Below are positions 1-7,758 of a DNA stretch of 38,693 nucleotides, piece by piece (the stretch's first letter is position 1; each line of letters opens with the position of its first letter). Below the pieces are notes generated by a model. That model did not search any database, was not told the origin of the DNA, and saw nothing but the letters and a program-made list of their open reading frames with translations. This stretch comes from DATBGO01 sp050011895. GTDB lineage: Bacteria > Actinomycetota > Actinomycetes > Streptosporangiales > Streptosporangiaceae. The stretch spans positions 1 through 38,693 of the forward strand of contig JBEKIF010000040.1 in NCBI GenBank assembly GCA_050011895.1. Reading direction: 5' to 3'. Both the position numbers and the translations under genes were made by a program.

Positions 1-257
1 AAGGCTCACCTGCCCACGTCAGCGCCCTTGCAGGCCCGGGCATCCGCCCGTATCCGGCCAGTTATGCAGGGGCCATCCGGGAGGAGATCCCGGTGCTGCG
101 ACCCCCGTCTTCCTGCTGCCTTTCGGCCGCCGGCATTCGCTTCCTGGGCACCCTGTCCCGCCAGGGGCTTCCGCCCCACTTACGATCGGCCTACCACCCA
201 GCCTGCGCATACCCGCGCCTGCCGGGCGGACCCTGACGAGGTTTCCACGTTCCGCAC
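1..257 (-). ncRNA. Candidate 5' part of a group II intron, running off the left edge
   Basis: Read on the minus strand from base 257, the sequence begins GTGCGG, fitting the GUGYG 5' end of group II introns. It continues with elements that resemble domain I of bacterial group II introns: a GTGGAAACC segment, CGTCAGGG, a CAGGAAGCGAATG stretch and a GCCGAAAGGC hairpin-like segment near base 120, then AGCAGGAAGAC. None of the overlapping open frames (19-261 minus, 28-408 plus) looks like a protein, so a structured RNA explains the region better. The catalytic domain V and any reverse transcriptase/maturase would lie beyond the left end of the window. The call rests on remembered sequence similarity, not on a folded model, so it is moderate at best. 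Confidence 0.4.
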
Positions 258-835
258 GCATGAGACCCGGACCGGGCCGGGCGCCCTCTATACCCCGGGG
301 ACGGCGGTGTTCGCTGGCCGTCGACCTGTCCGCGGCCGCCGCCTGCCGCCTCTCAGCGGCCAGCCCCTGGCATCCCGGTACAGCGACCCAGCCCGGGCGT
401 ATCAGTGACGAGGCATCAGCAAGGGTTCCCTGACAGTCGCCCTGTTCCGGTCCTTCCCCTCGCCTGTGGCCGCCATGGCTGGAACGGCGGCCCTTGGGCT
501 TTCCCGTGAGCTCCGCACCCAGCCGGTCAGGAACCGGCCACGCACGTCACGGCGGGGACAGGTCGAACACAAACCTGTAGCTATGTCCCCGGCATCAAGC
601 CGACCTCCTCGACAAGCTCACTCACAACGTGCGACCTCGTGTCGCAACAAGTTCATGATCCGCGACCGCGGGCGGCTGCCTGGCTCTGGCGCCACGGTCG
701 ACGGGGCGGTCCGCTCGATCGGGAGCACGGTGGAGGGAGTGGCCGGTACCGCTGCCGCGTTGTGGCTTGCAGCGCGGTGCGGCCTGGCCTTCCCCCTCGG
801 CGCGGGCGGTGCAGCTAGATGGTCAGGCCGGCGGC
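258..835. other. No gene recognised; probable decayed mobile-element DNA
   Basis: Nearly 600 bases between the candidate intron end and the transposase remnant. Short open frames exist on both strands but have no recognisable protein character and no convincing start sites. Near 605-640 one frame reads ADLLDKLTHN, which resembles the late part of IS1634-type transposases, so scrambled pieces of the same element may extend here. Otherwise I see nothing. Confidence 0.35.
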
Positions 836-1233
836 CGCGGCATGATCACCAGCGCCCGGATCCGCGCCCTGAACCAGCGGGATGACGGCACAGCAAGGGG
901 CTGGCCTCGGTCTTTCCGGTTCGCTGACTGCTGATTTTGCGCACTAACACCGGGCTGCGGGGCCGGTCTCAGTGGCCCGATCCTTACGGGTGGGTCACCG
1001 CGCTGCGCGCCCGCGATCAGAAAGCTCATGGCCGACAACGGGCCGCTGCAGCTGTCCCTTTCCGGTCAGCAGAACCTGGCCGAGATCAGCAGCCCCGACT
1101 ACCCCGGCGAGCGGCTGACCGGCCTGCCGCAACCCGGTCCTGGCCGCCGACCGGGCCCGCACCCGCGACGAGCTGCTGGCCGCCACCGAGAAGCTGCTGG
1201 CACCCATCATCGCCCGCGTCCAGGCCGGGCGGT
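836..1233 (+). pseudogene. IS1634-family transposase remnant, plus-strand fragment
   Basis: Stretches of an IS1634-type transposase can be read in three frames. From 836 comes RGMITSARIRALNQRDDG, ending at an in-frame stop near 930. In another frame, near 985-1011, YGWVTALRA appears. From 1013 the frame AIRKLMADNGPLQLSLSGQQ continues to DYPGERL, and after a one-base insertion near 1120 the next frame gives CRNPVLAADRARTRDELLAA and further to about 1233. These segments are collinear with the catalytic middle of the family (the conserved order is DRGM, WITALRA, IRKLM, SLF.Q.LAEI, PGERLI.CRNP). At least two frameshifts and one stop make it non-functional. The C-terminal continuation is missing here and appears inverted just downstream. 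Confidence 0.7.
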
Positions 1234-1239
1234 CGTCAG

Positions 1240-1360
1240 CCTTGATGTGGCGGAAATCGCGCTCGGCGCACTTGAGGTTCTTATGGGCGGTGACCACGCC
1301 GGGCGCATCCAGCTGGCTGGCGGGAACCTGCGTGCGCAGCACGTAAAAGCACCCGCTCAC
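1240..1360 (-). pseudogene. IS1634-family transposase remnant, inverted C-terminal fragment
   Basis: On the minus strand the residues FYVLRTQVPASQLDAPGVV, then AHKNL, AERDFRHIKADD are readable without interruption. They correspond to the conserved C-terminal block of IS1634 transposases (typical pattern: G.YV.RT..PA..L.A...V.AYK.L..VERDFR.IK..DL). In an intact element this block follows the plus-strand fragment by some 50 residues on the same strand; here it lies on the opposite strand directly against it, with the junction between about 1233 and 1240. The open frame runs on to 995 only because it is antisense to the other fragment. This shows an internal inversion of the element after or during its decay. 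Confidence 0.7.
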
Positions 1361-1505
1361 CTTGAGGTACCTACAACAACCCGACCAGACAGGTAAAACA
1401 GCAGGTCAGGACCAGGATCACCTACCCGGCTAGCCGTAACTTCGGCTTGCTCAGGCGGGCCGTGAGCAGCTTGTCGCGGGCGCTGGAGCACGCCGAGGGC
1501 TGACA

Positions 1506-1543
1506 AAGACCACGTGGCCCGGCGGACCGGGCCACGTGGTCTT
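1506..1543 (-). terminator. Perfect 17-bp hairpin, probable terminator
   Basis: Bases 1506-1522 pair perfectly with 1527-1543 around a four-base loop (CGGA on the plus strand). Read on the minus strand the stem is followed by TTTGTC, a weak T-rich tail. It lies 30 bases past the stop of the membrane-protein gene at 1574-2818 and so is well placed to end its transcript. It could also serve plus-strand transcripts leaving the IS remnant or be an end of the decayed element. Confidence 0.55.
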
Positions 1544-1573
1544 GCCAGCGTTGTTGTGGCGGGCGCCAACCGG

Positions 1574-2818
1574 CTACTGCGCCAGGGCATCGTCGGGCTC
1601 GGGCGGGGCGGGTGGCTGGAAGGGCCACCGGCCGTAGACGAGGTAGATAAAGATGATCACCGGAGCGATGAAGTTGAGGCAAATAGTCGCCACATAGAGT
1701 TCGACGGGCACCGTCGTCCACTTTGACTGAGCCGCCAGCCCGACGGACTTGACTACGATGAATGCCACGAACGCTATTCCGACGACGTTCATCACCAGGC
1801 CAAGCCGGGCGAGGTACGGCTTCTCCTGGTGGAACGGATAGCTCTCGAACACCAGCGTGCTGATGTTGCAACCCACCGCGACAGCTCCGCCAATGGCGAC
1901 GATAACCGGAACGGGGTAGTGCAGCACGTCCTTCTCGAAAAGGTAGATCAGCCAGCCACCGCCGATGACAAAGACGTTGCTGACGACCAGCTGGGTGCTC
2001 TGCCTCTCGAAATTGCGGAAGGGCCAGCCGTCGAGCACCTGGAAGAAGACGAGCTGCAAGATGACGATGGAGACCAGCCAGGCGATGAGGTCAAGGGCGT
2101 TTACCGGGCCGCCCGGGTTCCGCAGGCCGATGGCATGCCGTACGGGCGCAGGTATGTTATCCCAGTTGATAAGCGTCAGGTTGACCACCACGCCGACCAC
2201 CCAGACCAGCACGAAGGCGCACGCCCCGGCCGCGATATTGTTCATGCGGTCGAACGGCCAACGTGCGCACACGAACGTCAACTGCAGCATCGAGACGAAG
2301 ATGGTCGCCGCAAGCGGGATCAGGAACGGGAAGGTGGGGTTGGGCCCATTAGACTCGAAAAGCGAATGGATCTGGAGATGTCCTTCTACGATGAGCTGGC
2401 CGACGCCGGTGAGGATGTACATCAGGATGATCATGATGACCGTATTGGCCAGCCCGGCACCGAGACGATTTTTTATCAGCGAGCCTGGCCAGTTGTGCCA
2501 CCATGCGGCGATCACTATCAGCACCGGCAGCCAGAAGGTGGTCGGCCCGCCCATCGTTTCAATGGACCTCAGCGGGCCGAACAGGATGCCGATCACATAC
2601 CAGATGATGCCGACGTACAGCAACATCAGAAAGCCGATGGTTGGCTGGCGCCCGTACCAGTGCGTCGCGGGCGGGGCTGTCGGCGTACCGACATATTCGT
2701 CGTCTGCGGTGAACTCGCCCACATGCGGGCCCTCGGCAGGCCGCTCAGTTTGCCGCCCGGATCCTTGTTTCCCCGACTCGGCCAGATTAGGCCCGCCGGC
2801 GCCGCTGTCTATAGTCAC
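1574..2818 (-). CDS. Polytopic membrane protein with five repeated Trp-Pro signatures
   Basis: A 414-residue protein of unknown function. The first 57 residues are polar and probably cytoplasmic. About ten hydrophobic helices follow (near 60-80, 95-107, 124-142, 165-183, 198-215, 243-260, 277-293, 303-323, 338-358 and 375-395). A short signature recurs at the end of helices: HNWPG (W110), ARWPF (W187), DGWPF (W265), SYPF (Y327) and GRWPF (W398), spaced 62 to 78 residues. This suggests internal duplication of a two-helix unit. The C-terminus is a short proline- and acid-rich tail. I do not recognise the family. It stands alone, with a strong hairpin beyond its stop. The ATG at 2818 is preceded by a weak GGAGGTTCCGGTGAC ribosome-binding region. 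The frame is uninterrupted and its codon use is typical of the window. Confidence 0.75.
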   Translation of the reverse strand: MTIDSGAGGPNLAESGKQGSGRQTERPAEGPHVGEFTADDEYVGTPTAPPATHWYGRQPTIGFLMLLYVGIIWYVIGILFGPLRSIETMGGPTTFWLPVLIVIAAWWHNWPGSLIKNRLGAGLANTVIMIILMYILTGVGQLIVEGHLQIHSLFESNGPNPTFPFLIPLAATIFVSMLQLTFVCARWPFDRMNNIAAGACAFVLVWVVGVVVNLTLINWDNIPAPVRHAIGLRNPGGPVNALDLIAWLVSIVILQLVFFQVLDGWPFRNFERQSTQLVVSNVFVIGGGWLIYLFEKDVLHYPVPVIVAIGGAVAVGCNISTLVFESYPFHQEKPYLARLGLVMNVVGIAFVAFIVVKSVGLAAQSKWTTVPVELYVATICLNFIAPVIIFIYLVYGRWPFQPPAPPEPDDALAQ

Positions 2819-2901
2819 CGGAACCTCCGATTCGGCCGCATGTCACCCATGCCTACGGGGTGAAATATCACTGAAAGGATAGAAGGGGCAGGCGAGCGTC
2901 G

Positions 2902-3042
2902 TCAAGGGTTGATGAGGGCGGTCAACTCGACATCCGCGGCCTCCGCTGAAACGATCCAGTTGGCGGCCCGTTTAATCGGCTTGAAATCCATGCCAGCCTT
3001 GTGGCCGCGGGTGGCCGAAGACTTGCCGCTGACGCCGGTCAC
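2902..3042 (-). CDS. Possible small hypothetical protein (46 aa)
   Basis: On the minus strand a GTG at 3042 opens a frame closed by TGA at 2902. The product is basic in its first half (GKSSATRGHKAGMDFKPIKR) and then amphipathic, ending with ELTALINP. An in-frame TAA lies just upstream of the GTG, so this is either a short gene or a broken tail of a longer one. No good ribosome-binding site is visible. The composition looks more protein-like than the surrounding DNA, but no family is recognised. Confidence 0.25.
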   Translation of the reverse strand: MTGVSGKSSATRGHKAGMDFKPIKRAANWIVSAEAADVELTALINP

Positions 3043-3640
3043 GGTGGGGGGACGTTACCCAGCGCAGTGATAGTTACGTAGAGAGTGACAAGCCGCTGGG
3101 GGGCGTCGGCTGCTGTTGTCCCGGGAATTTCAGCGGGCCCGTGCCGTGAATCAGTCTCCCAGGCGCTCATCGGTTGCTGCGCATAAGGCGGCTACGGGCG
3201 CTCGTCGGCGCCGTGCTTCGACCACGGTTCGTGACACGTGGAAACAGTTGTCATTGCAGCAGGGTGGCTGGTGGATGAGGTTGAATTCGGTGCAGAAAGC
3301 GATGCGACCCGCGGGCGTGGTGCATTACCTGATCGCCGGCATCACCCGTCCAGGCTGACACTCCCAGCGGGCGCAGTAAAGAATTGGCACGGCGAAGGCG
3401 ACCCCGCCAACCCCGGGCCACCCGCAGCGGCCGGTCATCTGGGGCCTGGCCCACCCCGGGCTCGGGGAACGCCACGTCGCCGCCGCCTCCTGGATCGGTT
3501 GGGACGACTGGAGGTCGCACCGATGAGTCCCGTCAGGCCGAGGCGTCTGACAGTGTGTGAGCGACCCCCGCCCAAGCACAGCACAGCTGGTCCGAGGTGC
3601 TTTCAATCGCGGGAACGTCGACGACTGTGAAGGAGTAAAG
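3043..3640. other. Long intergenic stretch without a convincing gene
   Basis: About 600 bases upstream of the DUF899 gene. Open frames such as 3116-3358 (plus) have no ribosome-binding site, arginine-rich shadow-like composition and no recognised domain. Bases 3065-3095 are less GC-rich than the surroundings. I see no repeats or RNA gene here. Confidence 0.4.
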
Positions 3641-4270
3641 GTGATCAATAAGCCGGAGATCGTCTCAGCCGAGAAGTGGCAGGAGGATCGCGACGAGTTG
3701 CTCAAGGGCGAGAAGGAGGCCACTCGAGCGCTTGACGTGCTCGCCGCGCGCCGCCGCCGACTCCCGATGGTCAAGTTCGACAACAACAGGTACGTGTTCG
3801 GCACGCCAGCTGGCTCGAAGACCCTGCTCGACTTGTTCGCCGGACAGCGACAGCTCGTGGTCTACCAGTTCATGGACAACGGGCCGGACGACTACTGCCC
3901 GGGCTGCACCCACTTCACCAACAACGTCGTCGACCTGGCCGCGCTGGCCGACGGCGGGGTCAGCTGGGCGACAGTGTCGAACATGCCGCTCGCCCAGATC
4001 GAGGTCTACAAGGCGCGGATGGGCTGGACGGTGCCGTTCGCGTCGTCGCATGGCACGACGTTCGCAGACGACTGCGGCGCAGGTGGCGGCTTCATGCTCA
4101 GCGTGTTCCTGCGCGACGGCGCGGACGTCTACCGGACCTACTGCACCACCGCCCGGGGCGTGGACCGGCTCCTGTTCGTCAACAACATCCTCGACCTCAC
4201 CCCGTATGGACGCCAGGAGGACTGGGAGGATTCCCCGCCTGGCTGGCCGCAGCATCCCACGTACGGTTAG
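3641..4270 (+). CDS. DUF899 family thioredoxin-like protein
   Basis: A 209-residue member of the DUF899 family, thioredoxin-fold proteins found widely in actinobacteria and proteobacteria whose reaction is unsettled. The start chosen is the GTG at 3641, preceded by AAGGAG at 3630-3635; the frame is open further up to 3557 but without a ribosome-binding site. Visible family traits are the N-terminal helical segment with E-W-Q-E-x-R-D (residues 11-19), the FDNNRYVF strand, the strand LVVYQFM followed by a CPGC motif (C86, C89) as in other DUF899 proteins, and the segment F-A-S-S-H-G-T-T-F. The CxxC pair suggests redox chemistry, but this is inferred. The gene stands alone and converges on the next gene. 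Confidence 0.85.
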   Translation: MINKPEIVSAEKWQEDRDELLKGEKEATRALDVLAARRRRLPMVKFDNNRYVFGTPAGSKTLLDLFAGQRQLVVYQFMDNGPDDYCPGCTHFTNNVVDLAALADGGVSWATVSNMPLAQIEVYKARMGWTVPFASSHGTTFADDCGAGGGFMLSVFLRDGADVYRTYCTTARGVDRLLFVNNILDLTPYGRQEDWEDSPPGWPQHPTYG

Positions 4271-4451
4271 GTGGGCGGGCAACACTGGGCGGCAGCCTGC
4301 CGCGGCCCTGCATGCCAAGACCTGTCCGAGGCATCCGTTAGTTCACGCGGCTGCGGGCTGAGGTGCGAAAGCGCGGTTCCGGGCACATGGACCCGGCGCT
4401 CGACTGCTCACAGGGCCTGCGCGGCACAGGAAGCGGCGCAGCCCGGCGCCC

Positions 4452-4979
4452 TCAGCTGGCCGCCTCAGCGTCTTCACCCGCGAATGCCGGGACCACCTGC
4501 CAGGTGCCCTGGAAGATTCGCTCGTGCAGCTCGCACTCGACGATCGCGCGCAGGATCGGTTCCTGGCGTTCGGCATCGGCCGCCTCGGTCACCTGGCAGG
4601 GCCACATTCCGGCGACTGCCCCACGGAGGTGCGGGTGGGTGTTGCCGCGCCCGAACACGGCGATCACCTGTACCGGCTCAACGCGGCCGCCATGCCGGAC
4701 GGAGGCGTGTCGCTGCTCGGGCCAGGACAGTTCCCAGTGTGCGTAGGCCCCGCCATCGCGGTCGTCGCCTGCCCGGTGGTGGATCGTGCCACTGCCGCGC
4801 AGGAAGGCCGCGTTCGTCTGCTCGAGGACCCGCCGCACAACTGGATCAAGCAGGCTCACGGCGCGGCGAAATACCTGTACGCGTTCCGGCCACTGGCGGG
4901 CGCCTTCGTAGGTCCCCGAGCGAAGATCTGTGAGATGACGGAAGATGTCTGTTGCCCTGGGCGGGAGATCCTGGGTCAT
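4452..4979 (-). CDS. Hypothetical protein (175 aa)
   Basis: A soluble, mildly acidic protein of 175 residues with strong coding character (high GC at third positions throughout) but no family I can name. It contains a Trp-rich central part (AHWELSWPEQRHASVRHGG) and a conserved-looking C-terminal strand-helix segment (ILRAIVECELHERIFQGTW). There are no membrane segments, signal peptide or metal-binding cluster. The ATG at 4979 has only a weak GGAGCGGGGC sequence 15 bases upstream. It is convergent with the DUF899 gene and divergent from the GYD gene. Fold and role unknown. Confidence 0.6.
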   Translation of the reverse strand: MTQDLPPRATDIFRHLTDLRSGTYEGARQWPERVQVFRRAVSLLDPVVRRVLEQTNAAFLRGSGTIHHRAGDDRDGGAYAHWELSWPEQRHASVRHGGRVEPVQVIAVFGRGNTHPHLRGAVAGMWPCQVTEAADAERQEPILRAIVECELHERIFQGTWQVVPAFAGEDAEAAS

Positions 4980-5170
4980 GCATCCATCATGCCCCGCTCC
5001 GGTTGTGGCCTCACTGGACCCGTCGAACTGGCCGGTGAGCTCCGGCAGCGCGCCGCGAGTCAGGAATTCGATAGGGATCTGTCCGGGGACGCCGGCCGGT
5101 CCTTGACCAGCGCGCGCTGGCGTTACACGATTACGGCGGGTTCTTTGACGGTCACTGGGGGGAGCCGGAA

Positions 5171-5473
5171 ATGCCTGTCTATGTCTCGCTGGTCAAATGG
5201 ACCGACCAGGGAATCAAGAATTACCGCGACACAGTTGACCGGGCGCGGGACTACGCCGCGCTGGTCGAGCGTCACGGGGGCAGGACCCGCGAGCTGCTGT
5301 GGGCGATCGGGGAATACGACATCGTCACGGTGGCGGAATTTCCCGACGACGAAACCGGGGTGGCCGCCATGCTCCAGGTCGGCGCGCTCGGCAGTGTCCG
5401 CACCACGACGATGCGAGCATTCGATGCCGAGGAGATGACGGGGATCATCGCCCGCGCCGCCGCAGCTCCCTGA
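5171..5473 (+). CDS. GYD domain protein
   Basis: A 100-residue protein covering the whole GYD domain, a small ferredoxin-like fold named for a Gly-Tyr-Asp motif; here the motif reads G-E-Y-D (in WAIGEYDIVTVAEF). The N-terminus MPVYVSLVKWTDQGIKNYRD and the C-terminal TTTMRAFDAEEM also match family features. The ATG at 5171 is preceded by GGGGGGAG. Family members have no proven activity, though the fold resembles small oligomeric binding or monooxygenase-like proteins. The next gene downstream starts 270 bases away, so it is probably monocistronic. Confidence 0.85.
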   Translation: MPVYVSLVKWTDQGIKNYRDTVDRARDYAALVERHGGRTRELLWAIGEYDIVTVAEFPDDETGVAAMLQVGALGSVRTTTMRAFDAEEMTGIIARAAAAP

Positions 5474-5744
5474 CGACCGGAAACCCCGCGCGGGCGAGCG
5501 CCGAGGCAGCGCGTCGGCCTCGCGGCGCGGATCCTTGGCCCCGGTCCTGATCACGCTGAAGGGTCAGCGCGCTGGGTTCGGCTTCAGGTCGCCGGGCCCC
5601 GCGGCAGCCGGTTATCCGCACGCGGGCCCGGGGGGCGGGACCGCGTCCGGGCTCCTGTTCGCCCGGGTCTTTTAGGATGCTGGACGGGAGAGGTGCCTGC
5701 CTTCCGGGCCGGCCGGTTGTCGTCTCCCGCGAAGGGGCGAATGG

Positions 5745-6926
5745 ATGCCTGGTGGGAGTACGCCGCGGACGCGCCGGTGCGCGGTGATCGGTTCCGGGGT
5801 GCTCGGTGCGTGCGTGGCGGCCCGGCTGGCCGAGGCGGGCCTCGAGGTGACGCTGCTGGAGCAGGCGGAAGCGGGCCACGCCGCCACCGGGTCGAGCTTC
5901 GCGTGGCTGAACTCGAACGACAAGACGCCTCGCGCCTACCATCACCTCAATCACGCCGGAATGCGGGCGTGGGCGCGGCTGTCGGCGAGCCTGAACGGCG
6001 CGCAGTGGTACCGGCCCGTCGGCAACATCGAGTGGGCAGCTACCGGTGCCGGGCGCGCGCACCTGGCCGCGCGGGTGCGCCGCCTCACCGGCTGGCGGTA
6101 CCCGGCGCGGCTGATTGATGCTGCCGAGGCGGCTGCGCTCGAGCCGGCGCTGCGGCTGCCGGCCGCGGTGGCTGAGGTCGCCTGGTTTCCGGCGGAGGGC
6201 TATCTGCTCACCGGACCGCTGCTCGGAGCTCTGGCCGGGCGCGCGGCCCGGCACGGGGCCACGGTGCTGACCGGCCCGGCGGGGCGCGTCGTCGGCCTGG
6301 CCACTGCCAGCGGCGCTGTGCGGGCGGTCCGGACCGCCGGTGGCCAGCTGATACCGGTGGATGCGGTGGTGTGCTGCGCGGGGCGCTGGACCCCGGAGGT
6401 GGCCGCGCTGGCCGGCCCGGCGGGCACGGTGCCGCTGGTCCCGTGGGCAGCGCCGGGAGCAGCGGCACCGGGGCTGGTGGTGCACGCCGGGCCGATGACA
6501 CCGGCTGGTCCCGCGCGGGTGGTGCATGCTCCCGATGTGTACCTGCGCCGCGGCGCTGGCGGGCTGGTCCACCTGGAAGCGCCCGACGCGGCCGTCGATC
6601 TGCATACTCCCCAGAGCGAACTGCGGCACTGGGCGGAAGAGCTGCTGCGCCGCGCGCGGCGGGCAGTCCGCGGGCTGGACGACGCCGACGTCGCCGGTTA
6701 CCGCGTGTGCGTGCGCCCGATGCCGGCCGACGGCCAGTCCATCGTGGGCTGGCTTCCCGGTATCGGCGGGCTCTACGTGGCGGTGACGCACAGTGGCGTG
6801 ACCCTCGGCGCGCACCTCGCGGAACTCATCACCGCCGAGCTGGTCAGCGGCACGGCGACCGCCGAGACCGCGCCCTACCAGCCCGGTCGCTTCACCGCTA
6901 CCGCGCCAGCAGCACAGCGGACCTGA
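5745..6926 (+). CDS. FAD-dependent oxidoreductase, DAO (D-amino acid oxidase/glycine oxidase) family
   Basis: A 393-residue flavoenzyme. The Rossmann FAD-binding motif is at the very N-terminus (CAVIGSGVLGACVAARLAEA, about residues 12-31), ending with the acidic residue of LLEQ. Next comes the segment ATGSSFAWLNSN, as in deaminating amine oxidases of the DAO superfamily. The C-terminal FAD-contact part is YRVCVRPMPADGQSIVG and LYVAVTHSGVTLGAHLAELI. Such enzymes oxidise amines or amino acids to imines with transfer of electrons to oxygen or a quinone; the substrate cannot be told. The ATG at 5745 follows AAGGGGCG. A TAGGAT hexamer at about 5673 could be a -10 element. Soluble; no signal peptide. 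Confidence 0.85.
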   Translation: MPGGSTPRTRRCAVIGSGVLGACVAARLAEAGLEVTLLEQAEAGHAATGSSFAWLNSNDKTPRAYHHLNHAGMRAWARLSASLNGAQWYRPVGNIEWAATGAGRAHLAARVRRLTGWRYPARLIDAAEAAALEPALRLPAAVAEVAWFPAEGYLLTGPLLGALAGRAARHGATVLTGPAGRVVGLATASGAVRAVRTAGGQLIPVDAVVCCAGRWTPEVAALAGPAGTVPLVPWAAPGAAAPGLVVHAGPMTPAGPARVVHAPDVYLRRGAGGLVHLEAPDAAVDLHTPQSELRHWAEELLRRARRAVRGLDDADVAGYRVCVRPMPADGQSIVGWLPGIGGLYVAVTHSGVTLGAHLAELITAELVSGTATAETAPYQPGRFTATAPAAQRT

Positions 6927-7127
6927 CGCGAGTCCCGGCGACCCAGACGAGCGACCAGACACCGCTGCCGACCGTGAACAACATGCGCGGGGTTGCCCAT
7001 CGAGCCCGATCCGGAGTCCATGACTGGCACGCGCCCGCCCGTTCGGCGGCATAGAGAGCGCATCGCGGCATGGTGCGTCGCCGGGCCTTTGGCGAAGGAT
7101 TAGTGTTCGTGCGAAAGGATGGTAGGC

Positions 7128-7619
7128 GTGCAACCAGGACAGCAACCGCAGTGGCGGCCGCTCAACCGCCAGGACAGCCATGTGGCGCAGCAGATGGTAG
7201 AGCGCGCGGCGGAACTGGCCAGGGATTCCCATGCACGGACCCGGCATGCCGCCGTGCTGGTGAAAGACGGGAGTCTGCTGGCTTGGGGTAACAACGGCGT
7301 GCCCTTTCCCGGGGAGGACCACTGCTACTGCAAGTTCGGCGAATTTGGCCACCATGACCAGTGCCGGACGCACGCGGAGCAACGGGCGATCACGCTGGCA
7401 CATGAAGGTGATGGCTGGCGGATGCTGCAGGGATCAACGCTGATCTATGTCCGCCTCGAGGCGGACGACTCGGTCCGGCTGGAGGAACCTCATTTCTGCG
7501 CCCGGTGCAGCCGCCTGGCGTTGTCCCTGGGCGTGGCTGAGTGGATCTTCGCCCTGTCGGATGGCCTGGCCGGGTACTCCTCGGCTGACTATGACAGGGT
7601 TGCCCAGCTCAGGTGGTAG
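7128..7619 (+). CDS. Cytidine/deoxycytidylate deaminase-like zinc enzyme
   Basis: About 163 residues with the cytidine deaminase-like fold. The zinc site is visible as THAEQRAI (His ligand and catalytic Glu, residues 83 and 85 from this start) and FCARC (two Cys ligands, 124 and 127). The usual P-C-x-x-C has become P-H-F-C-A-R-C. Upstream of the HAE motif a second cluster, C-Y-C-K-F-G-E-F-G-H-H-D-Q-C, could hold a structural zinc, as known in phage and eukaryotic dCMP deaminases. The start is uncertain: ATG at 7119 has AAAGG directly against it, whereas the in-frame GTG at 7128 has AAAGGATGG at a normal distance. Substrate could be dCMP, a free base or an unusual nucleotide; context does not help. 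Confidence 0.75.
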   Translation: MQPGQQPQWRPLNRQDSHVAQQMVERAAELARDSHARTRHAAVLVKDGSLLAWGNNGVPFPGEDHCYCKFGEFGHHDQCRTHAEQRAITLAHEGDGWRMLQGSTLIYVRLEADDSVRLEEPHFCARCSRLALSLGVAEWIFALSDGLAGYSSADYDRVAQLRW

Positions 7620-7758
7620 CAGTTATTCCACTGAGTAGGCCTCGCCAGTGCCACCCGGACGTTCCCCCCTATTTCACCTACACGGCGTTTGGGTTCACCT
7701 CTGCGTGGCGAAAAAGACTGCTGTGAGCAGCAGAGCCAAGGAATTAGCAAAGAAACGT

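Noticed and set aside
470..520. Possible group II intron domain V on the minus strand
   Set aside because: A GGGAAAGCCC segment looked suggestive, but the arms do not pair into the conserved 34-base domain V shape.
3116..3358. Plus-strand frame of 80 codons
   Set aside because: No ribosome-binding site, codon use unlike the neighbours and no recognised family.
5445..7403. 652-codon open frame on the minus strand
   Set aside because: Antisense to the FAD oxidoreductase and deaminase genes, Arg/Pro/Gly-rich, no domain. Long shadow frames are normal in DNA with such high third-position GC.
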